Assembly: GCA_963969395.1 (NCBI GenBank)
Contig: OZ017798.1
Location: 17,166,173 to 17,230,172, forward strand
Origin: Pseudoscleropodium purum
Taxonomy: Eukaryota; Streptophyta; Bryopsida; Hypnales; Brachytheciaceae
Length of the DNA stretch: 64,000 bases
Direction of reading: 5' to 3'
Of the stretch, positions 1 to 12,239 are shown piece after piece. The notes under the pieces were generated by a model. The model worked only from the letters and a program-made list of their open reading frames with translations, was not told where the DNA came from and ran no database searches. Numbering within the stretch: position 1 is the first letter of the stretch; each line of letters starts with the position of its first letter. Both the position numbers and the translations under genes were made by a program.

Positions 1-1
1 G

Positions 2-97
2 GTGGGAAGGACATTGGAGGGAGCATTTCGCAGGAGTTTTAGGTCTGTGGGCAAGTTGTTGTCTCTGAATTTGGGAAAAAACAGTCTGGAGAGGTGA
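2..97 (+). CDS. possible C-terminal fragment of a gene entering from the left edge
   Basis: The second forward frame is open from the window edge to a TGA at 95-97 and gives 31 residues with a basic, serine/leucine-rich composition. The first frame also closes early, with a TAG at 40-42, so the assignment is not unique. The first 850 bases are GC-richer than the AT-rich DNA that follows, which fits the end of a gene and its 3' UTR. I do not recognise the fragment. It could equally be untranslated sequence. Confidence 0.18.
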   Translation: MGRTLEGAFRRSFRSVGKLLSLNLGKNSLER

Positions 98-560
98 TGA
101 TTGTCATAGTATTTGGGAATTCTGGAACAGAAAGATTCATTGAGTATGAAGGCTCGTCATATACTTGAGGACCCTGGTGTCGAACGACACTGCAAGTCTG
201 GTTTTTTGGTTTTTTTAAAGTGACTTGGCCAGTATGCCTTTAAACTGCGACCGGCAATGTTGGCAGGTTTGGGAATGACATTTTCTTTGTTAGCACTGTG
301 GGTGGACATGATACCTCTAATCTGTTGTGCGAAATGCCACCAGTTTTGTAATGTGAGGCTTCAGGCTTCATGGCAGAGTGTTCCTCGATTGCCAAGAACT
401 GTTATTGTTTGTATCGTCTTTTTGTTTTCTTCGTTGTTTATCTCACATTGTGATGTCTGTTCGATGGTGCTTTTCGAAGTGGTATCAGAGGTTCGTGTTT
501 GTTGTGACCATCTGAAGCTCCGTAGTGCGAACTCCGTACTCCAGTGTCACAAGAGGAACT

Positions 561-718
561 GCCCTGGTGCTGTATGTGTGTTGCAGTAATTTCTTACAAC
601 GTTTGCAAGCCTCTGAATTGGACTTGTCTTCTTGTAGCGTTTGCCATGGTGCTGCATGTGCCCTGTAGGAATTCATTACAATGTTTGCAAGCATTTGAGT
701 TAGACATGGCTTCTTGCC
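561..718 (+). repeat. 82-bp imperfect tandem duplication
   Basis: Two neighbouring copies with a period of 82 bases share GCC(C/A)TGGTGCTG at their start and TTTGCAAGC near their middle. They lie in the GC-richer left edge, probably in a 3' UTR or a decayed element. No frame stays open with matching repeats, so it is unlikely to encode a protein repeat. Confidence 0.6.
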
Positions 719-849
719 AAATCTGTGGAGATGATAAAAACTACCTGAATATATGAATGTCTAATGCAATTTCAACAAGTGGGACGCTGTAGACCGCTGC
801 AAGTGACTGCAGACAAGCCGTTTTCGTTCGGAGATTAGTGGATGTAAAT

Positions 850-3800
850 CTACTGTATGAAATACAGTGTCACGAAATCATATCACATTTGAATCCCCTT
901 TGATGAGCATGTCCTCATGCTTTCACTTATTCATTTGGAATTTAGTCATGAAATTTAGATTTTGTCTGCCGTGTGTACATGGTCACCTTCTCATTCATTC
1001 GTGTAAAAGACCTCACTACTCACAATCTTTTATATGCGGTATGTTTTCTTCCTTATGCAAAAGAAATCATTGCAACACGGTGTATTAGTATTTATGTCAA
1101 TAATGAAGAATTATATCATAATTTTGAAGTCATAATACACCTTTTTTGCCTAGTAGGCCATCTCTTTCAACATATCTTTCCTAGTTTTACAAACATCTTG
1201 TCTAATTGGAGTTACAATTATTTTTCTACTTTAGAAGATATGTGTATGTATGTGCATATTCTATCTTGTGGTGCAAGTCATAGCTTGAATCAAGACTCAA
1301 AGGTAAGGCTTTGGCATAATTTTGTGCCATTGACACAAAGATCATTATCAAAATTCTATATCATTGATATGGAGATCTACCCTTCTTTACAAGGTTTCAA
1401 TGGACACACTACTTCTTCTTAAGGTGCATAGCTCATCATATCATTGTTTTATACATTGGCTTTTGTACTAATTGAGAGACTTATCCTAGATTATATGGTA
1501 TGGCTCTTGCACAAATTTTAGACTTAGAGACTTATTTCACAATTTAAAGACTTATTCCAACCCACACAATACTATAAAATGTGGCACTTATATAAACCAT
1601 GTAGACTAATCATGCTCAATGTGGCTTTTGTACAAACTTTACAAGACCACATGATGTGGCTTTTTGTAAAGACTTTATAGAGTTAAAGACTTATGCTACA
1701 AGATTCGGCTATTGTAATAACTTTACAAATTTATCCTTATTAACATATCATATGGTGCAAAGTTGACTTGAAAGTTTAGGAAGAAAAAAATGTTAAAATT
1801 CTTTTCTAATTTTATTTTTAAACTCTATTCTAATTCTTTAAAAATTTGTTGGATTAAAACATGTATTATATAGAAAAAAAATTGTTATTATAGTTATATT
1901 ATTTAGAAAATCACATATTAGAAATCTATAAGATTTAAATATTTTATTATTATTGGAAAAAAATAGGAATAGGAATTTACTACGAAAATTAACTTGTTCT
2001 ATCCAAAAATGCATTAGTTTCTTCATTTGAAAACTCTTAGGAGAAATATATCAATTAAACTATATTGTCCTCCCAACATACTTGTGCAATTTTGTTTTTG
2101 ATAAAGCTTTACAAACAAGGCCATTAAGTTATGGCCCTAGCTATCTAAAGTTAGGTCTCTACTAACTTCTTACATAAACCCCACCATCAAGTTGTTAAAA
2201 AATAATCCAATCATAATTATATTGGTTTGGTTATAAATTTTTTAATATCAAATCATAAACAGCATTAGAAAAAGAGATCAAAACTATTAAAATCCATCAT
2301 TTAGATTGATTTAAGAGTTAAAAAGAAATTTCATACACTTTGAAGGAAACTATTAGTGACATATTTGTATTCAAACATTTTTCAAATTTTAATGAAAAAT
2401 ATTAATTTGTATAGTAGTAAATATAACCAAATGAATTTTATTTTACAAATTTTAATTTGAAAAATCATTAAATGATTGTTCAAGATTATATTTTATAATA
2501 TCTCTTCATAATTTAGAAATTTGAACTCCCCTCTAGTCCTTGAGTCCTTAAAGGGTTAACAATCATCTATACAATATAACAAAATAGTAATTGACATTAC
2601 TATCATCAAGACAATAAATTTTTATGTTTTCTTTGAATCCCATGGGTTGCAACCTTCATTGACTACCATGTAAAGTTGCTTCAAGTTTATAGATACATGT
2701 ATGTGATTAAATATATTCTTTCAAAAATCCATTACAAATTGTATATTTGTGAAGGCATGAAACGATATGTACATTTATTAAATCAAATTATACAAAATCT
2801 ATAGTCTCAAAATGTCATTAATGCCCTTACAAATAGTAAATCAAGCCTACTATGAATTGAAATGTATCTTACACTACAATAATAAAAGACATATTCTCCT
2901 ATATTGGTGCTTGTGACAAAATTATATTTGATTGCTTATGGTTGTGTCACTTAAAAACAAACAAATTGAACTCAATAAACCTTCACTTTTAGGTTTGATA
3001 CTTGCCCTTGTCGCTAATAATCATGTGTACTATGAATTGACATATTTCTCATATTACAATAAAAACATGTTATATAATGTGACAAAATTACATTTCAAAT
3101 ATGGTTGAACAATCTAAAACCAATTAGCATAATTAAACCCAAGAAAATCCACAATAGTAAGAATCACAAATGATAATTTATACATATGGCAAAATTATGT
3201 CTCAAGTGAGATAATATCACCTAAAACTCAACAAATTAGTGAAGCCTAATTTTTCAATTACATATGGAAGTTGTAGTTAATGTAAAGTAGAATCCATCAA
3301 TGAAATTTGAGTATATGTGTATGTATATATATATACACACACGCACACATATACATACATATATATGCAAAATCTATAAGAGATCAAAGTTGAATTTACA
3401 AATTTTCAATATTTGTTCACTCAATTTCATGAACTATTTTCTAAATAAAATTCATATTGTTCAATTAATTTATGTTTCTTTATAAGGCCAAGCTTTTGGG
3501 TATAATTTTGAATTTTATTCATCCTTCATTAAGAGCTCTAAACAATGCAAATTATATTAGTTAATGATGAATTGCATTTTTTTCATACTACTAAAAATAT
3601 ATAATTATATATTTAAAAAAAATAGTATTTTTTAATTTGTCAAGTGCAAATGTTAAATGTAAAAAATAAATATTACTATGTTAAATGTAATACTATGCTT
3701 CCTACAAGTATTGATATCATGCAATGTAAAGCAACGTACCAATATTAGTAAAGTCAATATCCTTGTAACAAACACATTACATTATTGAAAAAAAAAGGGG

Positions 3801-5894
3801 GGGGGGGGGGGGGGGTACAATGGCTTCAACAATATTATTCCATGTGTTTTTAAACTAAAAAGAAATGAACTATAAAAACTTAAAGAAAAAAACATTCATT
3901 TGTAGGTTGCTTTTGAACAACTTAAATGTTTGTCAACACAATGAGTTTCAAAGTACAATTATTGAAATTTTGACTTTCCTTTTGGATGTTCAAGCTTTTT
4001 AGCAATTCAAGTCCTTTTGTTTTTATTAATTTGTATACAACAAGTAACATTGTCTACAATAACACCAATTTTCCAAAATAATTTCCATCTTATTTTGTAA
4101 TGTTCATTTGGACAATTTACATACCTACACCCTATTGTAGACATCAATTTATATTTTTCAAATCATCATTGGTAATACACATCTTTAGCTAAAATAAAGT
4201 GGATGATATCACATCTATAATAGAATAAGTGAGTACAATTGATGAATATATCAAATTAATATACTAAAATTCTTGTAATTGAATTTAAACAATGTGGGTA
4301 CTATTGATTTAAAAAAAATATTACTTTGAACTAGAAGGTGAATGCAATATTTAAAAAAAATTATTTCATAGACTACAACATTTACACTAAGATTAATTAA
4401 TCTCTTCACTATTTTACAAATTAGCCCCTACACGCATCACTTTTGTACATAATTAATTCAAAAAAGAAATGCAAAAATTTACAGAAATTCAAGATTCTTC
4501 TTAAATGAAATGGAAAATTTTGAGACATGAATGTCAAGGTTTATGAAAATTATGTACATGAGTAGAAATATCATAGATTAAGAATATTGTACACAAAAGA
4601 CCAAATGTCCAAGGATGGAAGATGAAAAACTTGATTTGCATGTCTATAGCAACATATGGTAGGGGTGAGGTCTATAGAAATACTTGAATACATGATAAAA
4701 TAATGTGTTTTAATGTTGTTCAATAAGTGGCACTCTTATGCAACTACTTGCAATTATTGATGTCATATACAAAATGTCCACAATTCTCTTTTGTGAATAA
4801 TATAATCACCTCTCCTAATTTTTCTAATGAATACCACAGTCAAAAATGAAATGTGGAAGCCTATTGTCCATTTGTAAAATTTTGCCATAAAAAGATCTTT
4901 CCAACTCTTCATTTAGCTTAGGCACCTAATAATTTTCTCCCAAATTTGAGATGTTCTTAAACACGTATTTTTCTCTTCCACCTGCATACACCAATTCCAT
5001 TGTAGTCACTTTCTTTTAATTTACAAACCTAAGTGGCAACTCACCAATAAAATGGATGAATGAAAATTTATTGTTCTCTGTCTTTAGCACATCTATTCAT
5101 CATCCACTTTCTGGACTTTGGAGCACTTAGGGGTTAAAAAGGATGTTTGATTCAAAACAGAATCAAAGGTGCCTACCCCAAATAATATGCATTTTGTGAT
5201 AATTATTCATAAATATGTTTGACTAATATACTTTATGCACACAATTTTTTTAATGAATAGATACATATCCACTTTTGATTAAATCTTTCAACCATTGTCA
5301 AATTTTAAGCTAGAAGGGCCTTATTTTGTTCTCGTTTCCCATTCCATTCCCTAAAAAATGAGCCTAAATTGTCCATTTCAAGTTTCATTACAATCCCACG
5401 TCTAAATGCATTGGTCAATGAATTTCCTTTTTTATCTGTCTATGATAAAAGGCAATGATCTAGAGATAAAGAAAAATAAGTAATTTGTGCAAGTGACATA
5501 AACGTTCACTTTGAATTAAAAATGCTATAAAAAAAATCAGTTTCTACATATTTTGCATAGATAGAAGGGCAAGAATTACTAAACCTCCAATGTTCTTCAT
5601 TCTACTATCACTAATATCCAACTACAATTTGTATTGTCTAAAAATTTGGAATACGGGAATTTCTAAATTTCTAGAATTGCAACTTTAAATTTCCAAATTT
5701 CTAAACTTTGATGTAAAATTTAAAAAAATTATTTTTTTAATTTATATATTGTTCAAATATTAAAATTTAAATATCTTAAATTTTTTAATATGTAATATTT
5801 TTAATTTTATAATTTTTTCTAGAGTATTTTTTTCTCTTATTTTTTAATATTTTATTAAGCCACTACCTTATTAATACAAAAGATTGTCTCAAGC
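850..5894. other. AT-rich intergenic DNA, no gene seen
   Basis: All six frames are broken by frequent stops and the sequence is dominated by A/T runs. It contains TA/CA dinucleotide stretches near 3318-3365 and a long poly(G) run described separately. The longest open frame (973-1422, 149 codons) has low-complexity, host-unlike composition and no recognisable domain, so I do not call it a gene. Confidence 0.6.
3797..3815 (+). repeat. poly(G) run of 19 preceded by poly(A)
   Basis: Nine A residues are followed directly by 19 consecutive G residues in otherwise strongly AT-rich DNA. Homopolymers of this length are prone to slippage and to sequencing or assembly error, so the exact count is uncertain. 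Confidence 0.85.
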
Positions 5895-6124
5895 TTAACC
5901 CATAAACAATACGATAGATGTTTTTCCATTGATGAATGACAAAAAATCTCTCCCTATAGGATAGAAGTACAACTATTCATCCTCAGAATTTTGTATGGAA
6001 AGGAGAGTTCATCTACAAAAGTTTGACTTCCAATAAGTGTTTTTGCATTTTCTTATGCGAAAAAATTAACAAAGCTTAGAAACAAATGATTCCCATAGTG
6101 GTCAACTCATGTTTTAAGGGTTAA
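5895..6124 (+). mobile_element. 230-bp MITE with TTAA ends (short TTAACCC family)
   Basis: The element opens with TTAACCCATAAACAATACG and closes with TTTTAAGGGTTAA, giving inverted ends next to a TTAA. A second copy of identical length lies at 49928-50157, and its interior shares landmarks such as TAGAAGT-CAACTATT-ATCCTC and TTGACTT-CAAT-AGTG. An interrupted copy lies at 6664-7664 and a degenerate one at about 11990-12221. No coding capacity. It is a non-autonomous DNA transposon; a piggyBac-like origin is inferred only from the TTAA. Confidence 0.7.
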
Positions 6125-6663
6125 AAGGTTAAGAAAATTAACATACATTGTTGTAGATAATATGATATTTCTAAACAAGGGCTTTGCTGTTTTCTTTGCC
6201 AAAAAGTTATGATCAATTCAAAATTAATTTTTCTGTAAGGAAATTTAATTCTATACATTTTAAAATATCAAAGTTAAAAATCTAGAAGTATATATAATTT
6301 TTTCATTTTTATTTTTATAAATTTAATATACAAATGAGTTAAATTAAGTAGCTATAGGTTATAAAATCTAAACTTACAAATGTCATTTATTTAAATTAAT
6401 AAATTTCATATAATAAATTTTGATCAATATGTGATTTGAAGGTTAATTGATATAAAATAGTCTTTACTACTAAATTTTTATTGTTTTATAAAAAAGAAAT
6501 TCTTACATACATAGAAATTAATTTAGGTAGCTAAGCAAGTTAGAAATGATTGGATCTCATTCAAAATTTTAATGTACTTATATATATTTATTGAATTATT
6601 TTTTACATTAGGGCTCAAGGATGAAATTCCTTACAAGAATTACAATAAGGTCCTTCTATCTTT

Positions 6664-7664
6664 GAACCTTATAACGTTGCCACAAATACTAAGTGTCCAA
6701 TAGATGATGGAGACTTCTTTTGTATAGGACAAAAGTGCATCTATTCATCTTTGGAGTTTTTTTGTAAATAGGGGTGATTGCAAGAAATACTTAATAATTT
6801 TGGCTCAAAATCACTATTTTTCAACGGTGTACTACCAGTACTCCTAGTTCTACAAGTATTGCGCAATTTCTTGACTGAGCAAACCTAAACCGATTGATTG
6901 ACTGACGTTCTAACTGATTGGATGACTAATTGACTAACTGATGAGGCGAATGGAAGTGAATTTCATTTTTGATAGTTTTTCTAACAAATTTAACATTTAT
7001 TGCAAAATACTGAGTACTAAGAAGTAGTAGTCACCACTTCGGAGGACTCCACCAAGTACTTGCACCAGAAAATAAGTGAAAGCAAGCAATTTCATTTGAT
7101 CATTTTTATTAATTAAAAAATAAATTAAGAAAATTAAAAGAAAAAGTCCATTTTTCTAATCTTCTCTTTGGTTCCATGTGAACAAAAAATTCATCATAAA
7201 ATTTTTTTCCCTCTTCATAGTGCTTGTGCAAACAGTGTCTACTTTCAATCCATGTACAACCCTTACACTAGGTCCTTTGCCAAAAATCTCATCAGACATA
7301 TTTAGAATGTTAGCCTACCTACAACAAGTCGAAACCTTGGCTTCAGAATCGCATTTTTGGTCCCCAAATAGGACTGAGAACCTCCAAAACAACTAAGGTA
7401 GACATCCAATCAGGGCCACTTTAAAAATAGGAAATTATTATTTTTTAAATTGAAAAATTTATTGAATGTCTAGATCTACAACACGCATTTCTCCTCCAAA
7501 TTTTAGCTAAAATAGACAAGTGTTTCTTGCAATCACCCAGAGGAAACATCTTCTATAGTAGTTTGACTTCTAATGAGTATTTTTTTTATTTTTTAAGCAA
7601 TTCATTCCCATAGTATTAGAAAATGATGATTTATATAGAGACTAGCCCGTCTTTACAGGGTTAA
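6664..7664 (+). mobile_element. copy of the 230-bp TTAACCC MITE, split by a nested transposon
   Basis: The left part (to 6771) and the right part (from 7539, ending in CAGGGTTAA) together make about 234 bp that align in order with the 230-bp copies at 5895 and 49928, including the shared stretch TAGTTTGACTTCTAATGAGT just right of the insertion. The 767-bp element between them therefore inserted into a pre-existing MITE. This nesting gives the relative ages of the two families. Confidence 0.65.
6772..7538 (+). mobile_element. 767-bp non-autonomous TIR element (GGGTGATTGCAAG family)
   Basis: The left end is GGGTGATTGCAAGAAATACT and the right end is the inverted AGTGTTTCTTGCAATCACCC, so the terminal inverted repeats match over about 21 bases with one or two differences. 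A related element lies inverted at 15124-16717 and a more diverged one at 41319-42025. Inside is a 72-codon open frame (7178-7396) whose counterpart is found on the opposite strand of the second copy (16319-16077). That conservation is most easily explained by DNA homology, not protein selection. No clean target duplication is visible; AG flanks both sides. Superfamily not assigned. Confidence 0.75.
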
Positions 7665-10060
7665 AAACAATCTTACTAAACACTATTTTTTTATAACCTA
7701 TATAAAGTGGGCCCCAAAAAATGTACCACTGACCCCAAACCACCATCATCACTATGTGCACATCTTCAAAATCAATATATAACTGTATGAAAGTGACAAT
7801 TTCAAAATCCCTACCAAAAACAAAACTTTGACTCTTCATAACTTTACATACAGTATCCAAATGCCCCATTCTTTATTGCATTGGAACCCCCTTTCACTTG
7901 CCAACAAAAAAATCAATATAAATTTGACTAGTCTAATTATAGAATCTAGGCACACTAGCAAAAAAAGTAGCAAGTTCAGGGGGATGGCCACTTTATGTAG
8001 GGGAGCTGATCCATTTTCAATCACTTAAGCAATTATGGGCATGAGGAGTGCAGATTTCTTGAGTGTAGAAATTTTTTCTAGTGTAGATTTAGAGTCTGGA
8101 AGAATAGTATAATTTTTCGTAATTTTTCAACTTGAAATATGATTATCATAAATTTTTTAGCTAAACTATATCATACAACCTATATTGGTCATATAGACTT
8201 TTCTATTTCCAACCATGGGCTAGTTGCAAAATCAACCAAGAGTTGGTTGCAATATGAAGAGTTTAACAACCAATAATAATGCACCATGACTACTTTGGAA
8301 ACTACACTACAACTTCATAAAAAGAGATCAATCTATGTGTTGGAAATGGGTTAGCTCCTATATGTATTAATTCATTTACTATCCAAGCAACTTGACACCT
8401 TCCATTCAACAATCTTTGTATCATTCAATCACTACTGATCATGTACCATCAAATCATTTTAAATTCCTAAGTAATGACTAGAGACATTGCATGACAGTAC
8501 AGTGTAGTAGGAGGCTTGAAAACAATTCAAGCATTAAGAACCGCCCCTATAGAAGTCTCTAAAACAATGCACAGGAGATGTAGAAACGAAAATGACTTTA
8601 TGCAGTGACAAATTGCCATCTCATGTGTGATTTTAGGCTAATAATCAGGCGATATGGTTCACCATTATGTGTGATTTTACTCATAATAAAGGCTTGAATT
8701 TGGTGAGGTTTGCAAAATGACTTTGAAATGTCAAAAAATAGTAAGAAAGCTGAAAAACACATACATAAGGCTGAACCTCCTTCTACTAAAATGCTTTTCA
8801 ATCACTCATCCTTTTTGGGATTAATGTGAAATTTTAACCACACAAACTAGACTGCTATGCAACTCTTCTAAATTTTTATTTATTAGAAACGGACATTATA
8901 TGAAGAAGAAACAAGCCACCGAAGTTCACTTTAATTCAAAAATGTGGGGATTTTAAACTTTGAATTGTTCCCAAACATTCAAAACAACTTAGATTGGCAA
9001 TAAATTATAACCACAATAACTAGACTTCAAGGGGAACATAACCCAGTAATTTCTTCTTAAAACAAACATTAGATGAAGGAAATACAAGCCCCCAAAGTTG
9101 CAATATTCTAATACAATTAGGTGGACTCAATTTGAGCTTGTGAAATTCGATTGGCTTACAAATAATCTGGAAATCTTAGATTGATCTGAAAATTTTACCA
9201 CACAAACTAAAAAAAACTAAAAACTAAAAAATTTACCAATAAATTTTATTGAATTTGGACATTGAATGCAAAAGTTACAGCACTTTGAATTCAGCTTCAA
9301 ACAAAGTAATGACTAGTGTTTGTTAACAGTTGGACACATGACACATCCCCATGTCGTGATTTGAACGTCAAGTGAACAATTTCAGCATTGACATGAATGT
9401 TGATAGCATTTTATTTCTCATTTTTAGTACTCACTTGCTCTATTTAAAAACCCATCTCATTTCATTATTGTTATAGCCTAGAAACATGTATAGAGCCCTA
9501 GGCACCTGCCACTTCTAAAATTCATATTAAATTCATCTTGACTCTGATAACTACAAAGAAAATCTGAATTGAACTGTTCCTCACTTGTCTTCTTACAAAA
9601 ATATTGTGAAGTTTTTTTGAACCATTAGATTTTTCCACAGATGCATTTTCCCCCTTAGATGAACTGTTTTCGAGCCTTCCACCTTACATGAGCAAGCAAC
9701 TAAGCAGAGTCATCTTGGAAAACTGGGTCCTGTAACTTAAAGCTCACTGCAAAATATTGCTTTGAAGGCAAACCGAAGCAATATTTTTTTGCGGTTAGAA
9801 CAATTGTTCGCACCTATGTTTGAGAAGGACCACCAGCTAATTCAAAGTTAGCCAGTGGAATTGTGAAAAAATCAAGTTTCAATTTGAAAACATCAGCAAA
9901 AACAACAGTGAAAATGTCTATAACTATATCTATATTTTAAGTTAAAAAAATAGTGAACAAATAACCAATCTCCATTTTTGAAAAACTGGTTCAATTTTGG
10001 AGTCGATGGAAAACAGCTGGTAGAACGCAAAAAAAATTCTTCGACGTTGGTACACACTAA
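7665..10060. other. AT-rich intergenic DNA
   Basis: No gene is supported. Apart from the dispersed repeat at 8025-8330 the stretch holds short unremarkable open frames on both strands with no recognisable domain, start context or splice structure. Confidence 0.5.
8025..8330 (+). repeat. dispersed repeat, partner at 11350-11640
   Basis: About 300 bases align in the same orientation with 11350-11640. Shared blocks include CACTTAAGCAAT near the start, TTTCTTGAGTG, AATTTTTC, TTGGT(C/G)ATATAGAC and TTTCCAACCA. The copies are diverged and neither shows obvious inverted ends. Non-coding. Confidence 0.55.
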
Positions 10061-10106
10061 TTAATTAGTCCACATTCATCTCCATTGATGCTATTTCATC
10101 CAAACT

Positions 10107-10200
10107 CCATCCAACCATTGACACCAATTCGTTCACATCCATCCAAACTCCATCCAACTCCCATCCAACCATTGACACCAACTCGTCCACATCCATCACA
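10107..10200 (-). repeat. 54-bp tandem repeat
   Basis: The block CCATCCAACCATTGACACCA recurs with a period of 54 bases (10107 and 10161), flanked by further CATCCAA motifs. Read on the minus strand it yields a repeated DVxELVSMVGW peptide in an open frame (10496-10065), but the reading comes from a start without a recognisable family and may be fortuitous. Confidence 0.6.
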
Positions 10201-10249
10201 CAGTCATCCAAATTATTGGCATTCATGCATTCATCTCCCACCCTTGCAC

Positions 10250-10930
10250 TAATTGCTCTACAGTTGCATTGGTTGCAAGTGGAACCCCAGTACGGATGAT
10301 CTGCAAGTAGATGACTGCCCGTGCCTCGCCGCGCCTCTTCTCCGAAGCTACGCAAGTCGACCACGCCCGCAGCTGCGAAAGTGCACCGCAAGAGCGCGGC
10401 CTGCATCCCCAGCCTCTCTCTCTTCACATACAGAATCCACCCGACCCAAGTGGGCTGGAAGCTTGGAATCATGAACCTGCACCAAATTAGAAGCATTCAG
10501 ACGATTCAGACGATTCCGCCTTCCCTTCCAACCCATTTTAATAAAGCCCCTGCAGTTGACTCTGCTCCTGAGCTCCTCCTTCCATTCCAGTGAGAATCAG
10601 AAGCCCGGGAAGGCCGGGAGAGCAGGGAGGACGGAAGGAGGAAGGAGGCTCCGTCCGCAGCAGCGAGCGAGGCTGCGGCGATGAATGGAGTCTTGCCAGT
10701 GTGAACAGCGCCCCTGTACAATCTGATTCGACCTCATCAAGGCTACCCGCTGTCGTCATGAGCTTCCTCCGCTCGTCAACTCGGCCAGGTGGGATGCATT
10801 CAGTTCCTCCAACTTGCCTTGCCTTGCCGTGAGTGCCGTGCGTCCAGCTAGAGTTGTCAGGCGACGTCACAGAGCTAAAGTCAATTAGTGGGACAGGGGG
10901 AAGACGGTACTGGAATTGCGAGAGCATTGA
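10250..10930. other. GC-rich island without a recognisable gene
   Basis: This stretch is sharply GC-richer than its surroundings, with purine-rich sequence near 10600-10660 and CpG dinucleotides, like the promoter/5' region of the two confirmed genes in this window. Overlapping open frames exist on both strands, but none has a recognisable domain and none is clearly favoured. It may be the 5' part of a non-coding transcript, an isolated promoter, or a decayed gene. Confidence 0.4.
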
Positions 10931-11019
10931 ACTTCAAATATAAGGTAGGAGAGCGGTTCCATTAACCGACCATTTTTAAGAGCTCGAACTGATTTTGGGG
11001 GAGGTGAAACTTCTTGAAA

Positions 11020-11165
11020 TTGATTTTTTCAGTGCTTGAAAGACAAGTAGAACTGGCATCTAACCCAAGTCGTTTCGTATTTTTTGGAGCTTTGTGGAAT
11101 TAGTTATGAAATTTTGAAGGTGAAGTGGCAAAGGGCTCTAATAGTATCCACCTCCTAAAATATAC
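11020..11165 (+). repeat. dispersed repeat, partner at 58785-58915
   Basis: About 130 bases align with the DNA just upstream of the hydrolase gene at 59 kb: both carry CATCTAACCCAAGT followed by CGTTTCGTATTTTTTGGA or TGTTTCATATTTTTTGGA and then CTTTGTGGAA. Both copies sit beside GC-rich gene-like islands. Origin unknown. Confidence 0.6.
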
Positions 11166-11349
11166 ATTGTTTGTTTGTACATGGTTGAGGGCTACACAAA
11201 AGCAACATGTACATGCATTGTACATTTAAGGAGGTGAATGCTTGTAGAGCCTGTGCAATTTTAGACTGACCTCCTACTTTAGCCCGAGAAAGACGCCACA
11301 AATATTTACATGCTCACTGGGTGGGCAAAGAGCCAAGGGAGACAACCTC

Positions 11350-11640
11350 TTTCCAAGCACTTAAGCAATAATACCTATTTAGAGCACACATTTCTTGAGT
11401 GCAAAATTTTTTCCTATGCACAAAAATAGAGTTTGGATGAATTCCATAAGTTTTCTGAATTTTAGTTCTCAAAACATAATTACTATGAATTTTTCAAACG
11501 AAGATGGTGTTCCTCCTACATTGGTGATATAGACCTTCCTCTTTCCAACCAAGGGATGGTTGCAATATTGACAATCTTCTTATCTAATCATAATGTGCCA
11601 CAACTGCGCTAGGAACCGCACCATAATCAATGACTTCTCA
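11350..11640 (+). repeat. dispersed repeat, partner at 8025-8330
   Basis: Second copy of the approximately 300-base non-coding repeat, same orientation, diverged. See the entry at 8025 for the shared blocks. Confidence 0.55.
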
Positions 11641-11989
11641 TTGCTTTTGCACAGAAAGAAAACCATTGGTCAAGAAGAGGTCAACTCCCAAACATAGGAT
11701 GCTACAAGCAAAAATAACAATTCCATTTTTATGTGGACCTGGTGGCTGGAAGAGAAATACGATTCAAAGTGGACATGTATTAGATTCTCTCATGATCCAC
11801 TGGTCTCTACCAATGGAATTGTCCATTGATTTCTATTGAAAATGAAGCTTCTCTTTTGCCATTACCTACCATGGCAAGACAAATTGGTGGAGGCAATTTT
11901 ATTTGTCTTCTTGTTTGTTTTAAATTCAAGTTTGCCCACCAGGTAGAGCATGTAAGTATGTAGCCTAAGCCATTTGTGGAGTATGGAAA

Positions 11990-12221
11990 TGCAAATGTGT
12001 TTTTTTTGAATAAAATGAATCAAGATTTCATTGCAAAAAAAGAAGAAACAAAACCTCCAAGAAATGCAAATGTTCATCCTTGGGATTTTGTGTGAAAAGG
12101 GAGAGGTCTTGGAGAATAATTTTGACTTCTAATGAGTGGTCTTGGGTTTTTTAAGCAAATGATTCATGTGGCATCCTAAAAGATGTTTTTTACAATGACT
12201 ACCATGTCCTTTAGGAGTTAA
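11990..12221 (+). mobile_element. degenerate copy of the 230-bp TTAACCC MITE
   Basis: The interior matches the family (GGGATTTTGTGTGAAAAGGG then TTTTGACTTCTAATGAGTGG) and the right end is TTTAGGAGTTAA at 12210-12221. The left end is no longer recognisable, so the start is set from the family length. Confidence 0.5.
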
Positions 12222-12239
12222 TTTGGAATGAATGCAAAT

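Noticed and set aside
973..1422. 149-codon frame in AT-rich DNA
   Set aside because: No domain, no splice structure, and surroundings typical of intergenic DNA.
7178..7396. 72-codon frame conserved between two TIR element copies as a possible transposase piece
   Set aside because: Similarity covers the whole element, including non-coding parts, and the frame lacks any catalytic motif.
10065..10496. 143-codon minus-strand frame with a repeated VSMVGW peptide
   Set aside because: The peptide repeat follows from a DNA tandem repeat, and no domain or conservation can be argued.
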